This document shows, piece by piece, positions 36,401 through 58,110 of a DNA stretch of 64,000 nucleotides. The position numbers and the translations under genes are program-made. The notes under the pieces were generated by a model, which saw only the letters and a list, made by a program, of their open reading frames with translations, was not told where the DNA came from and made no database searches. The DNA comes from Euglena gracilis. Its lineage: Eukaryota > Euglenida > Euglenophyceae > Euglenales. The first letter of the stretch is position 1, and the number at the start of each line of letters is the position of its first letter. The DNA lies in NCBI GenBank assembly GCA_039621445.1, contig CP154955.1, positions 51,055,384 through 51,119,383 on the forward strand, given 5' to 3'.

Positions 36401-36885
36401 TCTAAAATGCCCAAAAAATGACAAAAATGACACAACTTTTGGCAAAGATTGACCCTTGATGGCATTTTTGAGGCAAAATAGATATAATTTGTTCAATTAG
36501 CTTGTCACGTTGCAAAAAAGAAATGTTAACAAATGGTTGAACACCGAATTTTTACCAAACATAATTTTTCAAAAATAAAAATTTTACCAAAAATATTTTT
36601 CACCTATTTTTTTTTACTGTATTTTTGCCTACCCTGCAAATAAGTGGGGGGTTCAAATGGGGGGATTCCCTAAACAACTGCTCTCCCTGGGGGGGGGGGC
36701 AGTTGTTCAAACATAACCCGTTGGGGTTGAACGATTCAATTGTGTGGGAAACACACTGCCGCGCACCATGCCCCAACGCCCCCCTCAACTCCAGCACCAA
36801 CAGGGGGTCGGCGGGTGGGTGGGGAGAAACCTGGAACTTTGCTTCCAGGGCATTCCAATCCACAACGTTCATCACATCGTCCGTG
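26709..36885 (-). CDS. ZMYND12: ZMYND12/TAX-1 homologue (TPR-like axonemal protein)
   Basis: Ten exons on the - strand: 36885-36831, 35762-35673, 35037-34963, 34530-34434, 33254-33085, 32004-31904, 31505-31396, 30480-30370, 27744-27604 and 26825-26709 (stop TGA). All have AG acceptors and GT donors, and every junction keeps phase except 30370/27744. The ~355 residues follow ZMYND12 along its length. Conserved stretches include QAEEFLSLAQWTLLKHPDAP, FGYFDLGNVFAAKSSMD, AMAFYNKVKDIW and NVQDALKMLRGIVGL, which match that family's tetratricopeptide-like repeats. In trypanosomes the homologue (TAX-1) is an axonemal protein tied to inner-arm dynein and motility. The first exon covers only the end of the MYND finger (VVDWNALEAKF), where the usual His and Cys ligands are absent. 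The CxxC half and the start codon were not found upstream. Introns carry many dispersed repeats. Confidence 0.87.
27245..27545. repeat. AT-rich tract of TATA/ATTATT repeats
   Basis: About 300 bases almost free of G and C, with ATATATAT and ATTATTATT stretches, inside the last intron of the ZMYND12 homologue. Confidence 0.9.
27711..27820. repeat. perfect 51-bp inverted repeat, 8-bp spacer
   Basis: Bases 27711-27761 are the exact reverse complement of 27770-27820, separated by TGAGATCG. The left arm contains the first 34 bases of a coding exon (27744 downwards) plus 17 bases of intron, so the right arm is an inverted duplicate of coding sequence. Both strands therefore encode the same short peptide (LLRRTTTTIQF). 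It is either a recent inverted duplication capable of forming a hairpin or a fold-back artefact of assembly. Confidence 0.95.
27826..27922. repeat. CACA/CATC microsatellite tract
   Basis: CACACA, CATACATC and then (CATC)n tetranucleotides, directly beside the inverted repeat. Confidence 0.85.
29699..29965. repeat. repeat with CAGTCAC / GGCCA words between G runs
   Basis: Bracketed by CACCGGGGGGGGGGGGTCAC and CACCTCCCAGGGGGGGGGGG, with CCAGTCACTCTGGCCACTC and AATTTCGGCCATTCTTGGCC inside. The vocabulary overlaps with 31150-31290 and 60133-60401. Confidence 0.45.
33290..33450. repeat. (TG)n microsatellite near a ZMYND12 exon
   Basis: Interrupted TG repeat that begins about 40 bases 5' (on the gene strand) of the acceptor of the exon at 33254. 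Confidence 0.9.
34612..34768. repeat. (ATATC)n pentanucleotide array
   Basis: About 30 tandem CATAT units, opening with CATAG variants and closing with CATGT and CGTAT variants. It lies in the ZMYND12 intron between exons 34530 and 34963. Confidence 0.95.
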
Positions 36886-36927
36886 CTGAGAAGAAGGGGC
36901 AGGAGACCTTCCACAGCATGCCCTCTA

Positions 36928-37722
36928 ACCCCCCCCCATTTAAACCGACCCCCCTTCTAAACCGACCTACCCTTCCAAACCGACCCATTGCAGAATTTCA
37001 ACCAAAAAAAAGAAATAAACCGACCCATGGCAACTATGTACAACATAATGGAAGCCGCCAACAGAAAGAGCGTCCAGGTTCATGGAATGGTTATCTTTGC
37101 ATTCAGAAATTAGGATTATGCACACCAAATTTGGATTATCCGCTCAAAACATTGGCCACTCAAATTAGGAATTTGCCCTAAATGTCTGGCTTATTGGCAC
37201 ACCGAATTGGGGATTTTCCCATCAAAACTTGGAACCATCAATAAGGAAATTAGGCATTTGCCACCCAGAATCGGGAATTAGCAAACCACATTATGTCTGC
37301 ATCCCAAATTTGGCATTTTCCCCAAAATTAAGAGTTCTGCAACAGGAATTTCACCCAAAATTAGCATTTGCTTCCAAATTTTGGAGATTCCCCCGAAAAT
37401 TTGGAGTTGGCACCAAAAATTACAAAATTAGGCATTTGCAACCTAAAATTTGAAGTTTGCACCCAAAATGAGGCAGCTTGCTACCAAAAATTGGATATGG
37501 CACCCAAAATTCCGCATTTGCCCCTGAAAATTAAGAATTTGCATCCCAAATTAGGCATTTGCCAATCGAAATTGCCTTGCCAACGCCAAACTGCTTCCGT
37601 CACGCCGTCGGCCCTCCATGTGCTCCCCCTGAAACCGACCCCCCGTCCAAACCGACCCCCTCCAGGATTTCCACCAACCCAAAAATCTTAAGCCATCGGG
37701 TCGGTTTAAATGAGGGGGGGGT
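36928..37722. mobile_element. G-tract TIR element with internal minisatellite
   Basis: The left end CCCCCCCATTTAAACCGACC is mirrored at the right by GGGTCGGTTTAAATGAGGGG. Subterminal AAACCGACCC words recur on both sides. The centre (about 37105-37575) is a degenerate tandem array of roughly 20-24-base units of the type CACCCAAAATTAGGCATTTG. No coding frame is consistent across the array. It lies 5' of the most upstream ZMYND12 exon found. Confidence 0.65.
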
Positions 37723-37782
37723 TTACTGCCAGGGAGATGCTGCCTGATACTATGCACTGGGTTGGGTGGGAGCCGACCAGGT

Positions 37783-38078
37783 TGTTTTTTTACCAACCCT
37801 GGGGGGGGGAGGGGGGGTCCGGAGTGCCTGCCCAGGCAGGCACTACCCCCCCCCCTCCGGGGTCGGATTTCGGCCTGTGCCCAGGCACATTCCTTTGAAA
37901 GTAGGCTACTTTTGGCTCCCCGGCACCTTTGGCGCCAGGGTCTGTGCTAGGCTTTTGGCCGTGTGCCCCCCCCCCCCCCCCGGGGGGCCGGTCGGGAGGG
38001 CCTTGGAGTGCCTGCCCAGGCAGGCACCCCCCCCCCCCGGGGTGGGGTAGGCACCCGACAAAAATACAGCCTGGAGCC
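37783..38078 (-). repeat. ~280-bp repeat with GGCAGGCAC palindromes, copy 2 (inverted)
   Basis: Read on the - strand it follows the copy at 17905-18178 block by block, including GTGCCTGCCTGGGCAGGCAC, CACACGGCCAAAAG and CAAAGGAATGTGCCTGG. It has a small extra palindrome, GGCGCCAAAGGTGCC. Confidence 0.8.
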
Positions 38079-38356
38079 GACATAGTGCACGCGGCATGGA
38101 ATGCGCAGAAGAGAGGGTTTCTGGCCTCCTTCAACGATGAGAATGATCCTCAGCGACAACTGCACAAATAAATTTCATGCAAGTGGCAATGCTGTATTCC
38201 GCAGCAAGGGATGAATGGTTGAAGAGCAAGGTAGACCTGTCCCTCCCGTGTGCTGTCCGTCCTGGGGACCGCATCGCCTCTGCTCCTGTGTGGCGAAGAG
38301 AACAAATGTTTGTGTAAACAAAATTCATAAACCAATTTCCATACATCAATGCACTG

Positions 38357-38461
<105 letters not shown>

Positions 38462-39225
38462 AACACACAAAGTGCATGCACGCAGCCACAGGCTTCAGCA
38501 GATACATACGTTCACTAGCTGTGACATTCTATCATATCCCCCCCGCCATCTTTCTAAGACGTGCAACTATGCTGGCAATTTGCTTCAACGAGGCTTTTTT
38601 CAACGGAATGGAACTGTAAACAGACACAGCAAGCAAACCCCCCTTCAAAGCACTTCTGGTGCTGTGTGGCCAAAATATTGGGCCAAATCAACAAATCCGA
38701 GAGAAAAGGCGTCGGGTGCCAAAACTTCAATGAGCAGAAACCAAGAATTCTGCTCATCCCAACGAAGGCAATTCTTCACCCCAGAATAATAGAATAAAAA
38801 TTCTGATCAGGTTTGTGCCCTTTACACAGGGCTATGTCAAGGCATGCCGTGGCTTGTGCACAGGGGATGCTCATAACGGACCCAACAAAGGCGATGCATC
38901 AAGAACAAAGTAGAACAACAATGACAAAGAGGGTGAGGGACCACCTGAAGCTCAGGGTCAGGCAGCAAATCTAGAAGACATCCTGAACTGACAAACAACA
39001 ACAGAGAAAAGCGATCAGGGATTGACCCCCCACTGAATCAAAAAAAAAACCACAATGCAAACCAGAACCATGAGCAAAAAACATCCTGTCCAGGGTGGCC
39101 CACGTTTTTTTTCTTGTCCCAGCACATTCAATTAAAACCCACAACAAAAACGGCGGAAAAATGTGGCCACATTTTGGGGAAAAGAAACTGGTCGACTGAG
39201 GGAAAAAAAGTGTGGTTTTTGGCAT

Positions 39226-39302
39226 CCCCATCCATCCACCCATCCACCCACCCACCCATCCATCCATCCATCCATCCACCCATCCATCACCACCCATCCA
39301 CT
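39226..39302. repeat. (CATC/CACC)n tetranucleotide array
   Basis: Tandem CATC with CACC variants, followed by about 700 bases up to the PRP16 C-terminus. A GC-rich block at 39560-39830 could be a further 3' exon or UTR but cannot be assigned. Confidence 0.85.
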
Positions 39303-40006
39303 TCAGGACAATGACCCATCCAGCCAAAACGTCAAAAAAAAGCTTGGACTTTTAAAATATCGGACCACGTTTTACCCCCAGACCAGCCGTCCTTGAGGAG
39401 CGGTCCTTAAATGGAAAAAAACATCCCGTCCCTCAAAGACCGCCGTGGGGATTCCTGCGGCTGATCGCCGCCAACAAACTGGGGGGGGGGTAGAAGAGGT
39501 TCAATTACGCCGGACAAGAATACTGCAGCGCCGCACTATCGTCATGGGTGACCCGCCGCGGTGCCCCCAACGGCAGGCATCACGTAGCGGCCATGACATC
39601 CTTGGCGTCGCAGGAACGGAGTGACTTCCCGTCCCCAGCGACGGATTGGTGCAGTGCGTGGAAGAGTACTGGTACTGTGTGTGGTGGGCGAGGTGGGTAC
39701 GCTGCGGGCACCGCTGCGGTAGTTAGAGGCCGAGACGCCGGTACCGTGGCACCCCGGTCCGAGATCCCGTGGACAAAGAGGCTCGACGTCAGAGTTCGGG
39801 TCCGCTGTAATTTCCACACTTGGTTCCAAATTGGGGGGTCTGGATGGGATGTTTGTCGCCATATGCCCCCAGAACGAGGCACCCCAGAGGCAAACAAAAT
39901 GCATCGAATGAATGGTGCGGATAAATCCTAAAAATAATCGATTCGGAAAAAAGAAAAAGAGAGAAACCGAGAAAGAGCGGGCTGGAGGGCACGGGACTGA
40001 CTGGAC

Positions 40007-51290
<11,284 letters not shown>

Positions 51291-51470
51291 CTCCCCGGGG
51301 CCAGACGGTCAGCGTGGGGTGAAAGGAAAGACGAACCCCATTGCCTCGCCTCACCTCACTTGAGGTCGGCCCATAATTCCCCAAATCTTGCCCAACTTTT
51401 CAGCCTGGTTTCACATACCCTTTATCATTAAAAGTAATCACATCTATCCATCCATCCCTGCTTCCCACAG

Positions 51471-52180
51471 TTTGCGCTGCGCGATGAGCGGGAATCGAGT
51501 ACCGACACATGCATCAACCTCGATGAAGAAGGTGTCAAAGACCAACAGGTCATCCTGTACTTTCGACCCATTCCCCTTCCTTCGGATTTGATGGCAACGC
51601 TGGTGGCGCGTACAGTGAGTTTGGAAATTTTCGCCGAGTTTTATCCAAATGCGAAGTATTTGGATGTTCTGGCTTTCTCACTCAGACAACCATGGCTTGA
51701 ATGCAGAAGCCGGAGCAATCTGTGCGCTTGAAAATGCTCCTTCCAGATTTTGAGGCTCCATTGCGCCGCTGCAATATTCCCAAGCTGGTGGAAACCAGTG
51801 ATGTGGCAGAACCAGGGCTCTACAGTCCCCAAAACCCTGTGGTTTGTTGGGGTATCCCCCCACCATTCAGGCCTGTTTCCAAGGGCGCCGATTTTTTGTC
51901 AAAATGATCCTTTCGTATCGAAGTGAACCCCCAGTTGAAGTTCCATCTCACATCCATACCATGAAATTGTCAGGGCTCTTGGTGCTGCCCAACCTCAGCA
52001 CTCCGTTTCTGTATCATGATTCCACAGTGCTGGTCACCTTTCAGTTGACAGTAATACTGAGTACACACACGTGTTCTGCCGTCATATTCCCCACCCGGCC
52101 TCTTCAGGCATCCACACCGACTCCACCGGATTCTGACTCCCACGCCGTGCCCCACAGCTTCGATTCAGGGGCTGCCCAAG
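51471..52180 (+). CDS. unrecognised protein, four phase-consistent exons
   Basis: Exons are 51471-51614 (acceptor TTCCCACAG, donor GTGAGT), 51707-51797, 51935-52050 (donor GTAATA) and 52108-52180. All three junctions keep phase, giving about 141 open residues. The reading contains DERESSTDTCINLDEE, VILYFRPIPLPSDLMATLV, RLKMLLPDFEAPLRRC and KLSGLLVLPNLSTPFLYHDS, then a Thr/Pro-rich tail. Codon third positions are less G/C-rich than in PRP16. I do not recognise a family. It starts only 180 bases from the last PRP16 exon found and lies on the opposite strand, where 5' PRP16 exons would be expected. It may continue into the exons at 55383-55782. Confidence 0.5.
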
Positions 52181-52312
52181 GTTCGATATACAGAGACTGT
52201 ACAGGCTGGACAAGGGGTGTCCCCAATCCCCCCCTCCTTTGCGCCGAAAACTTTTGGCATTTTGGCAAAAGGCAAAAAAAATTTTTTTGGCCTAAAAATT
52301 GCCCAAATTATA

Positions 52313-52650
52313 CCCTCTCCACATATAAACCCGGGGTTTATAGGATCTGGTTGGTTGGTCTGCCAAGGGTGGGGGGTTAGAAGTGGGGGGGGGGGTTGGT
52401 AAAAATCTGACCCCCAAAATGACCCCAAAACTCCTGAAATTGGCAATTTTCAGCAAATTTCGTCTAAAATGGCGTTTTTGATGATGATCGGTCTCAAAAA
52501 AAATCATTGTCAAAAATCAGCTTCTGGGTGGCCTGCAGCCAAAAAAATCGTCTTGGCGGTTTTCGTTATTCTTCCACAGGGGGGGGGTTAGCCAAGGTTT
52601 GGTTGGTCAGCCTGAGAGGGGGGTACATAAGTGGGGGGGGGTTAAGCACT
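52313..52650 (+). repeat. ~360-bp dispersed repeat (TTTGGTTGGTCGGCC type), copy 2
   Basis: Matches 16091-16460 block by block: GGATCTGGTTGGTTGGTCTG, AAAATGACCCCAAAAC, AAATGGCGTTTTTGATGATG, CGGTCTCAAAAAAAA and GGTTTGGTTGGTCAGCC, in the same order and strand. Confidence 0.75.
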
Positions 52651-53114
52651 TTTGGCCGATATCGGGGGTCAAAAATTTTCGGCCCAGCGCTTTGCATTGG
52701 TCACCTGCCAGTGTACAGAAGGGTGGGGTCCCCCCCCCCCCTGCTGGATCGGTGGGGGGATCGAACCCTGCGGCTGCCCCGTATCCAGCAGCGTCGAGCG
52801 CCGGTGCTGGGGAGGACAGTGGCAACGCACCTTCTGCAAGGTCCCCCCACAGGGGGTGGGAAGAGCTTTGGACTGATGCCCCACCCTCACCCCACCGGGA
52901 CTTTGTACTGTCGATGTTGTTGGTGTTCCAGCCTACCGGATGTTGTTGAGGACCGGCCAAATTGTCACTGTAGGAGGCTGCATCGTTTCCTGATTGACGA
53001 ACCTAGCAGGTGAACGTTTCCTGGGGGGGCAATTGTGACCCTTTTCCCATTCTCAAGCGACAACTGTGGGGGGGGGGCTAGCTAGACCCCCTCCCAGGGC
53101 TGCTTGCTATTGGG
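52651..53114. other. no gene assigned
   Basis: A GC-rich block at 52780-53010 is open in two forward frames (one with PAYRMLLRTGQIVTVGG) but lacks a decisive splice pair. Confidence 0.3.
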
Positions 53115-53780
53115 GGAGATCTGTGGAGGAGGCTCGAGCTCAAACGTTCGACCTCGAGCCTCCTCGAACGTTTTAATCCCGCCAGAGGGGCTTAACCAGC
53201 CTCCTCGGGTTACCTTGAGCGACATTCAAGAAGGCACTCGAGCCTCCTCGAATGTCGTCCGAGGTCGTTCAGGCTCTCAAGCCTCCTCCAATATGCTCGA
53301 AAGACGTTCGAACAGGCTCGAGAACCTCCCCCTAAGTGCATGCATGGGAGTGCTCTGTGTCCCTGCAAAAAGTTGCCCACAAAAACTTGCACAACAAAGG
53401 GGAGTTGCACACAGGGCATATGCAACACAAGGGATTTTGTTTTTTTAGAGCGTACAAAAGGCATCGGCAACAAAAAGGAGTTGAAATTTGTTGGAAAAAT
53501 ATTCTTTGCAAACTTTGACTAAATTTTAACCCCCGGGGCCCAGTAGTTAAATGAGAGGGCGGGATGCCCACCTTCTTAAATGCAAGCTGATGGGGTTTCG
53601 ATGGTTTTTTTGGTTGTCTCTGTTATTTTCAGGGGTGAGGTTAGGTGTATGCGTTCCGGATGGATCAGGGTCACGGTTAGGCCAAAGTTAAGGAACGACC
53701 TCAAATGACATTTGAGGAGGCTCTAGCCTCCGCGAACGACCTTGAATGACGCTCGAGGGGCTCTAAAGCAGTAGGAGCCT
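53115..53780. repeat. GAGCCTCCTCGAA direct and inverted repeats
   Basis: GAGGAGGCTCGAGC, CCTCGAGCCTCCTCGAACG, TCGAGCCTCCTCGAATG and CAAGCCTCCTCCAAT recur in both orientations at 53120-53325. Related words return at 53715-53770 (GAGGAGGCTCTAGCCTC). These can form many alternative hairpins. No coding frame is supported. Confidence 0.6.
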
Positions 53781-54922
53781 CCTCCGACCGTAACCCTCCC
53801 GCTTGCCATCCCCATGTTGTCAAAAGAGGAAGCCAAAAGCTTATTTGGGCTATTTGTCTGTGCCGCAGCCACTTAGCTTTGGTAGCTGGCATTTTAATTT
53901 GGGTGCCACTGAGGGGAATAGCTGTCGCCAACAAGGAACGGTTGCCGATCATCCATCTGCATGCCCCTTCCCCATGTACCTCCATTTTGGCGGTTGTGCT
54001 GCGTTTACCTCCTTCCCGGTGCCTCATCCAGACCTGACTTGCGCTTCCACACCCCGACTCCGCCCCCCGCCAAGCCACAGCATGCCATGCCCACAGATGA
54101 ATCACTGGGTGTGCCAGTGGGGAATTTCAAATTTCTTTCAGACCTCAGTATGTTCCCCCCCCAAAAAACCTTAGACCAACCAGAAGTCCTGCCAGACTTC
54201 TTCAAAAAGGCCAACACGCCCCAGAGGGGGGCATCGCTGTGTGCCTGCATTTTGCCCACAGCAGGCACATCAGCTCGCCCCGGTCTGCACGTCTGTGTGG
54301 ATGGATGGGTGCGTGGATGGCTTGGTCTGTGGATGGAAAGGTGGATGTCTGTGTCCGATGCGTTGTTTGCTGGGGGTGCCACAGAGCGTAGCCCCCAGCC
54401 CACAGCCCGACGCCTCACGCCGGCAGCCTTCCACCCCGCCGCCACCCCAAACAAGTCGTGCCTCAAGGTCCCATGCCCCACCGGCCCCCTGACCCGCGTA
54501 GCCTTCTCTGTGAGTGCGGAATAAATCCACTGTTGGAACCCATGAGTTCTACTGTGGGGTGAATGTCCCTGCCCCTTAATTTGAAGTCTTGGCCATCAGT
54601 ATTGGCTGGGGCTGGGCACGCTAAAACCCCCCTCACAATTTCTCTGTTGCTGACCTTTGAAGAATGTTGTTTTTTTTGAAAAAGATAAGAAACAAAGGGA
54701 GCCAGAGACATTTGAATGATGCATACATATCCATCTGCGACAAGAGAATATGATTTTCTCTCTCTTCAAGAAATGGTTTTGTCAGAAATATTGAATTCCA
54801 TTCATTCTGCTTGTGCCACTTTTGGCTTCCTCAGGTACCACCTTCTGATACACCCCGCAGTTCCCATCGCCCTCCGCAGACCCCACCCACCGCTTCCTGT
54901 CCTGCCAATGACTACCTGTGTG

Positions 54923-55159
<237 letters not shown>

Positions 55160-55382
55160 TTGCTCCACCAATGGTTTGTCCCCTAAATCTGTTTGATCCC
55201 TCAGCTTGGTCCAAACGAGGTGGCTGTGCCATCATTTCAAGTCAGAGCCATCATCCCTGCACGCTCCAGAGGTCTTGGCCGAACGTGACACTGACTTGTG
55301 CTGCAACTTTTCATCCTTTGAAGATGGGGGTGGGCGTCCGGTGTCCATCGGCCGCCCTCCCCAGTGGCGCCGAGACCCCCAG

Positions 55383-55527
55383 CTGCACGGTGCCTGACTT
55401 CGTGCGCCTCGTGCTGCACCGGCCCCCCGGGTGGCCCGCCGGCCGCGGCGTGGTGGTGACGGGGGACGGACAGGAAGCATGCGCCGCGGTATGCCGCTGC
55501 TGTTGCCATACCCTTCGACTGTCTTGG

Positions 55528-55588
<61 letters not shown>

Positions 55589-55782
55589 ACAGATATAATA
55601 CAAAAAACAACAAGCTCATTCTTGTTAGTTGGTTTGAAAGAAGAGTAATCCGAACAAATTCAGACTGCCGGATTGCCTCACAGGTGGACATCATCCCACT
55701 GGAGGACGCAGCCACTCCGTTCAGCCCTTTTTCCAACCTCCACCACTGGCTGTGCGTCTACTCTGGACGAAGTGAACAACTG
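55383..55782 (+). CDS. two exons, possible CBM20-like module
   Basis: Exon 55383-55488 (donor GCG|GTATGC) has about 93 percent G/C at third positions and encodes VPDFVRLVLHRPPGWPAGRG and VVVTGDGQEACAA. Exon 55684-55782 (acceptor CCTCACAG, donor CTG|GTCCAT) continues in phase with VDIIPLEDAATPFSPFSNLH and HWLCVYSG. The spacing GD, then a short gap, then xPL, then a gap, then HW recalls starch-binding CBM20 modules, which precede PFKFB in plant enzymes. The PFKFB gene starts 4.8 kb further on the same strand. The typical Trp ligands of CBM20 are not evident. Exons are well supported; the domain call is weak. Confidence 0.4.
55533..55586. repeat. (TG)n microsatellite
   Basis: Pure TG dinucleotides between the two exons of the preceding entry. 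Confidence 0.95.
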
Positions 55783-55924
55783 GTCCATGTTCCCTTGATC
55801 TGATGATGTATGATCCCTTGCAAAATCTCCTAGTGGGCACACACAAACACATGCACGCGAAAACGCGCATGCGTAAACAGATACACAACACACCCATACA
55901 AGCACATACACACGACACACACGC

Positions 55925-56149
<225 letters not shown>

Positions 56150-56600
56150 CCCCCCCCGGGCAATTGACGCCCCCGGGCAATTGTCACCCCTGGCTGTGCC
56201 GGCCAATTTGTCACCCCGGGAAATTGTCACCCCCTTCCCTGCTGCCCAATTTGTCGCCCCCCCCCCCGTTTGCAGTATTGCACTGTGAATTTTCTTTTCG
56301 CCAACACGACTCGATTGATCTTCTATTTCGCTACAACGTTGCTGAGAACTTTCGCATACCAAATGCTCTGCACAATATCACGACCATAGCTGAATTTTTC
56401 CTGTGTTCACCTGTCTTTCAGATGGTGCCATTTGGTTTAAATGTGGCTTACATGGGTGGGCAATTGACGGCCTCGGGCAATGGACGCCCCCGGGCACTTG
56501 CCATCCCCCTCTGTGCCGGCCAAATTGTCACCCCAGGAGAATGTCACCCCCCTCCGTGCTGCCTATTTGTCACGCGACAATTGCCCGGGGGGGGGGGACA
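56150..56600. repeat. CCCGGGCAATTGTCACCCC repeat blocks
   Basis: Two blocks (56150-56275 and 56458-56600) each carry several units of GGCAATTGTCACCCC type, joined by TGTGCCGGCCAATTTGTCAC. The second block ends with the inverse, GACAATTGCCCGGGGG. The 180 bases between could hold an exon, but no frame is decisive. Confidence 0.6.
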
Positions 56601-56724
56601 CAAACACAACACACACGTGCACACGCGCACACACGCGCGACACACGGCACACGACATTCGCACATGCACAACACACACTCACACACGCACGGCACACAAC
56701 CGCACACACCTGCCTTTTCCCTCT

Positions 56725-57610
56725 CGCTGCTGTGGAGGTTGGCTGGCGCACTCCCCGGCGCTCGTGGGGCAGTCTGCGCCGCCCTGCCTCGACGCCGCCC
56801 CCCAGCCTGTCTCCCAGGCTTTGAGCAACGGACGGGGGGAGGCGTTTTTGGTGTTCCAACGTCCCTTCTGCCTCCGAAGGGAAGGGATGGCGGTTGTCTC
56901 ACCCTGGTTTTTCGGCCAGAGAAAGGGCGATTTGCCGACCCCAGTGAGATGGGTTCCCCGTCTACTCCTGCGGTTTGCCTTTTGGTGTTCTGACACGGAT
57001 AAACATTTTTCTTTCTGGGGAGGGCAAGGCGCCTTCAGCAACCTGCCCCCAGGGTTGGGAGGACAGGGTGTCAATCAGTGTTGGTTTTGGACTGGGGGTG
57101 GGGTAGGGGGGGGCCAACCCCCCACCAACCAGATTTTTTTTTAATCCAGCACTTTATTAATTTTTCATCCAGTGCTTCGCGTCGGGGAAGATAAATTCTT
57201 TGGTGCACGTTGGTCGATTTCTCAAAAATGTATGCTCTAACCCGAGTTTCCCCCCTTTTTCAAGGCACATTTCCCTCCGGCGCTTCAGGGGTCCGACCCA
57301 ACCCCCATTCACTTAACACCCTGTTGGGGGGAGAGGGTAGGCACGCTATTCTTACCCTCAAGGCTTTTGTGACCTCGCCAGGTCTCTTGCTCCAGAGGGA
57401 TTGCGGAACCACCAGGATTCAAGAAATATTTGCCAGCGCGTGGATTGGGCCGGGTGGGATGCATCGCAAGCCCTGCCGCCGCCAACCCCGCCCTCCGGCC
57501 CCCCTCGCCGCCGGCGATGACGGTGGCCAAATGGTGCCCGTGGTTTGCCTGGCCCTCCGCCCCCGCTCCACCCCCACTGCTGTTTCCGGAACCGTGACAG
57601 ATGGGGCTGG
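56725..57610 (+). other. GC-rich blocks, possible linker exons
   Basis: Blocks at 56730-56820 and 57460-57600 each have one forward frame with strong G/C third positions (GWLAHSPALVGQSAPP and MVPVVCLALRPRSTPTAV). They could be linker exons between the 55.4-kb module and PFKFB. No phase chain could be built. Confidence 0.3.
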
Positions 57611-57769
57611 TGTGTTAAGGGCTGGTGGCGAACTCTGTTAGCACGTGCCAGTGGAGCCGCTGAAGTATTTTGCCCACAAGGATGCTCGAGAGCAGCTCAA
57701 AACGCGGTCCTTAAGCAAATGCCTGGTTCCTGGGCTTTCTGGAGAGCAGGGGTTTTCTTAAGACAGACT

Positions 57770-58110
57770 TCCCTTGGGAGAAGGGTGCAGCCAGCCAGCA
57801 CCTTTTTTCCAGCCAACAGTTCCCCAGGGGTCTGGTTAAATAATCTTTGGGCCAGCCCAGCAACGACAAGCTAGATGGGTCAAGAACGGCAGTTTTGGGT
57901 GGTTTTTTTTGGTTTCCACCACTTTATTTTGGCTGAAAAATGCCAACCCAGCTTAATTTGGGTTGGTTTTGGCTGTTTTTTTGGGGGGGGTACTCACCAG
58001 GTCCACCTGCCAGCCGGCCGGACCCCCCCCCCCCCGGACCCCTGCCCCTGACTTTTTACCTGCCAGCACCTTTTCCAGCTGGCTCTCAGGACCCTCCTCA
58101 GGACCCCCCG
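57770..58110. repeat. CCAGCC-type repeat copy
   Basis: Contains CAGCCAGCACCTTTTTTCCA and CTGCCAGCCGGCCGGACC, matching 7965-8410. Confidence 0.5.

Noticed and set aside
38554-38757. Reverse frame with FACCVCLQFHSVEKSLVEAN as the missing MYND CxxC exon
   Set aside because: Cys spacing does not follow MYND and no splice sites support it.
39542-39832. GC-rich block as a final PRP16 exon
   Set aside because: An acceptor (ATTACAG at about 39815) exists and one phase would give a short C-terminal tail and stop, but several frames are open and none matches PRP16, so it was not added.
53115-53340. CRISPR-like spaced repeats
   Set aside because: The GAGCCTCCTCGAA units vary, alternate in orientation and have no regular spacers, and the DNA is eukaryotic.
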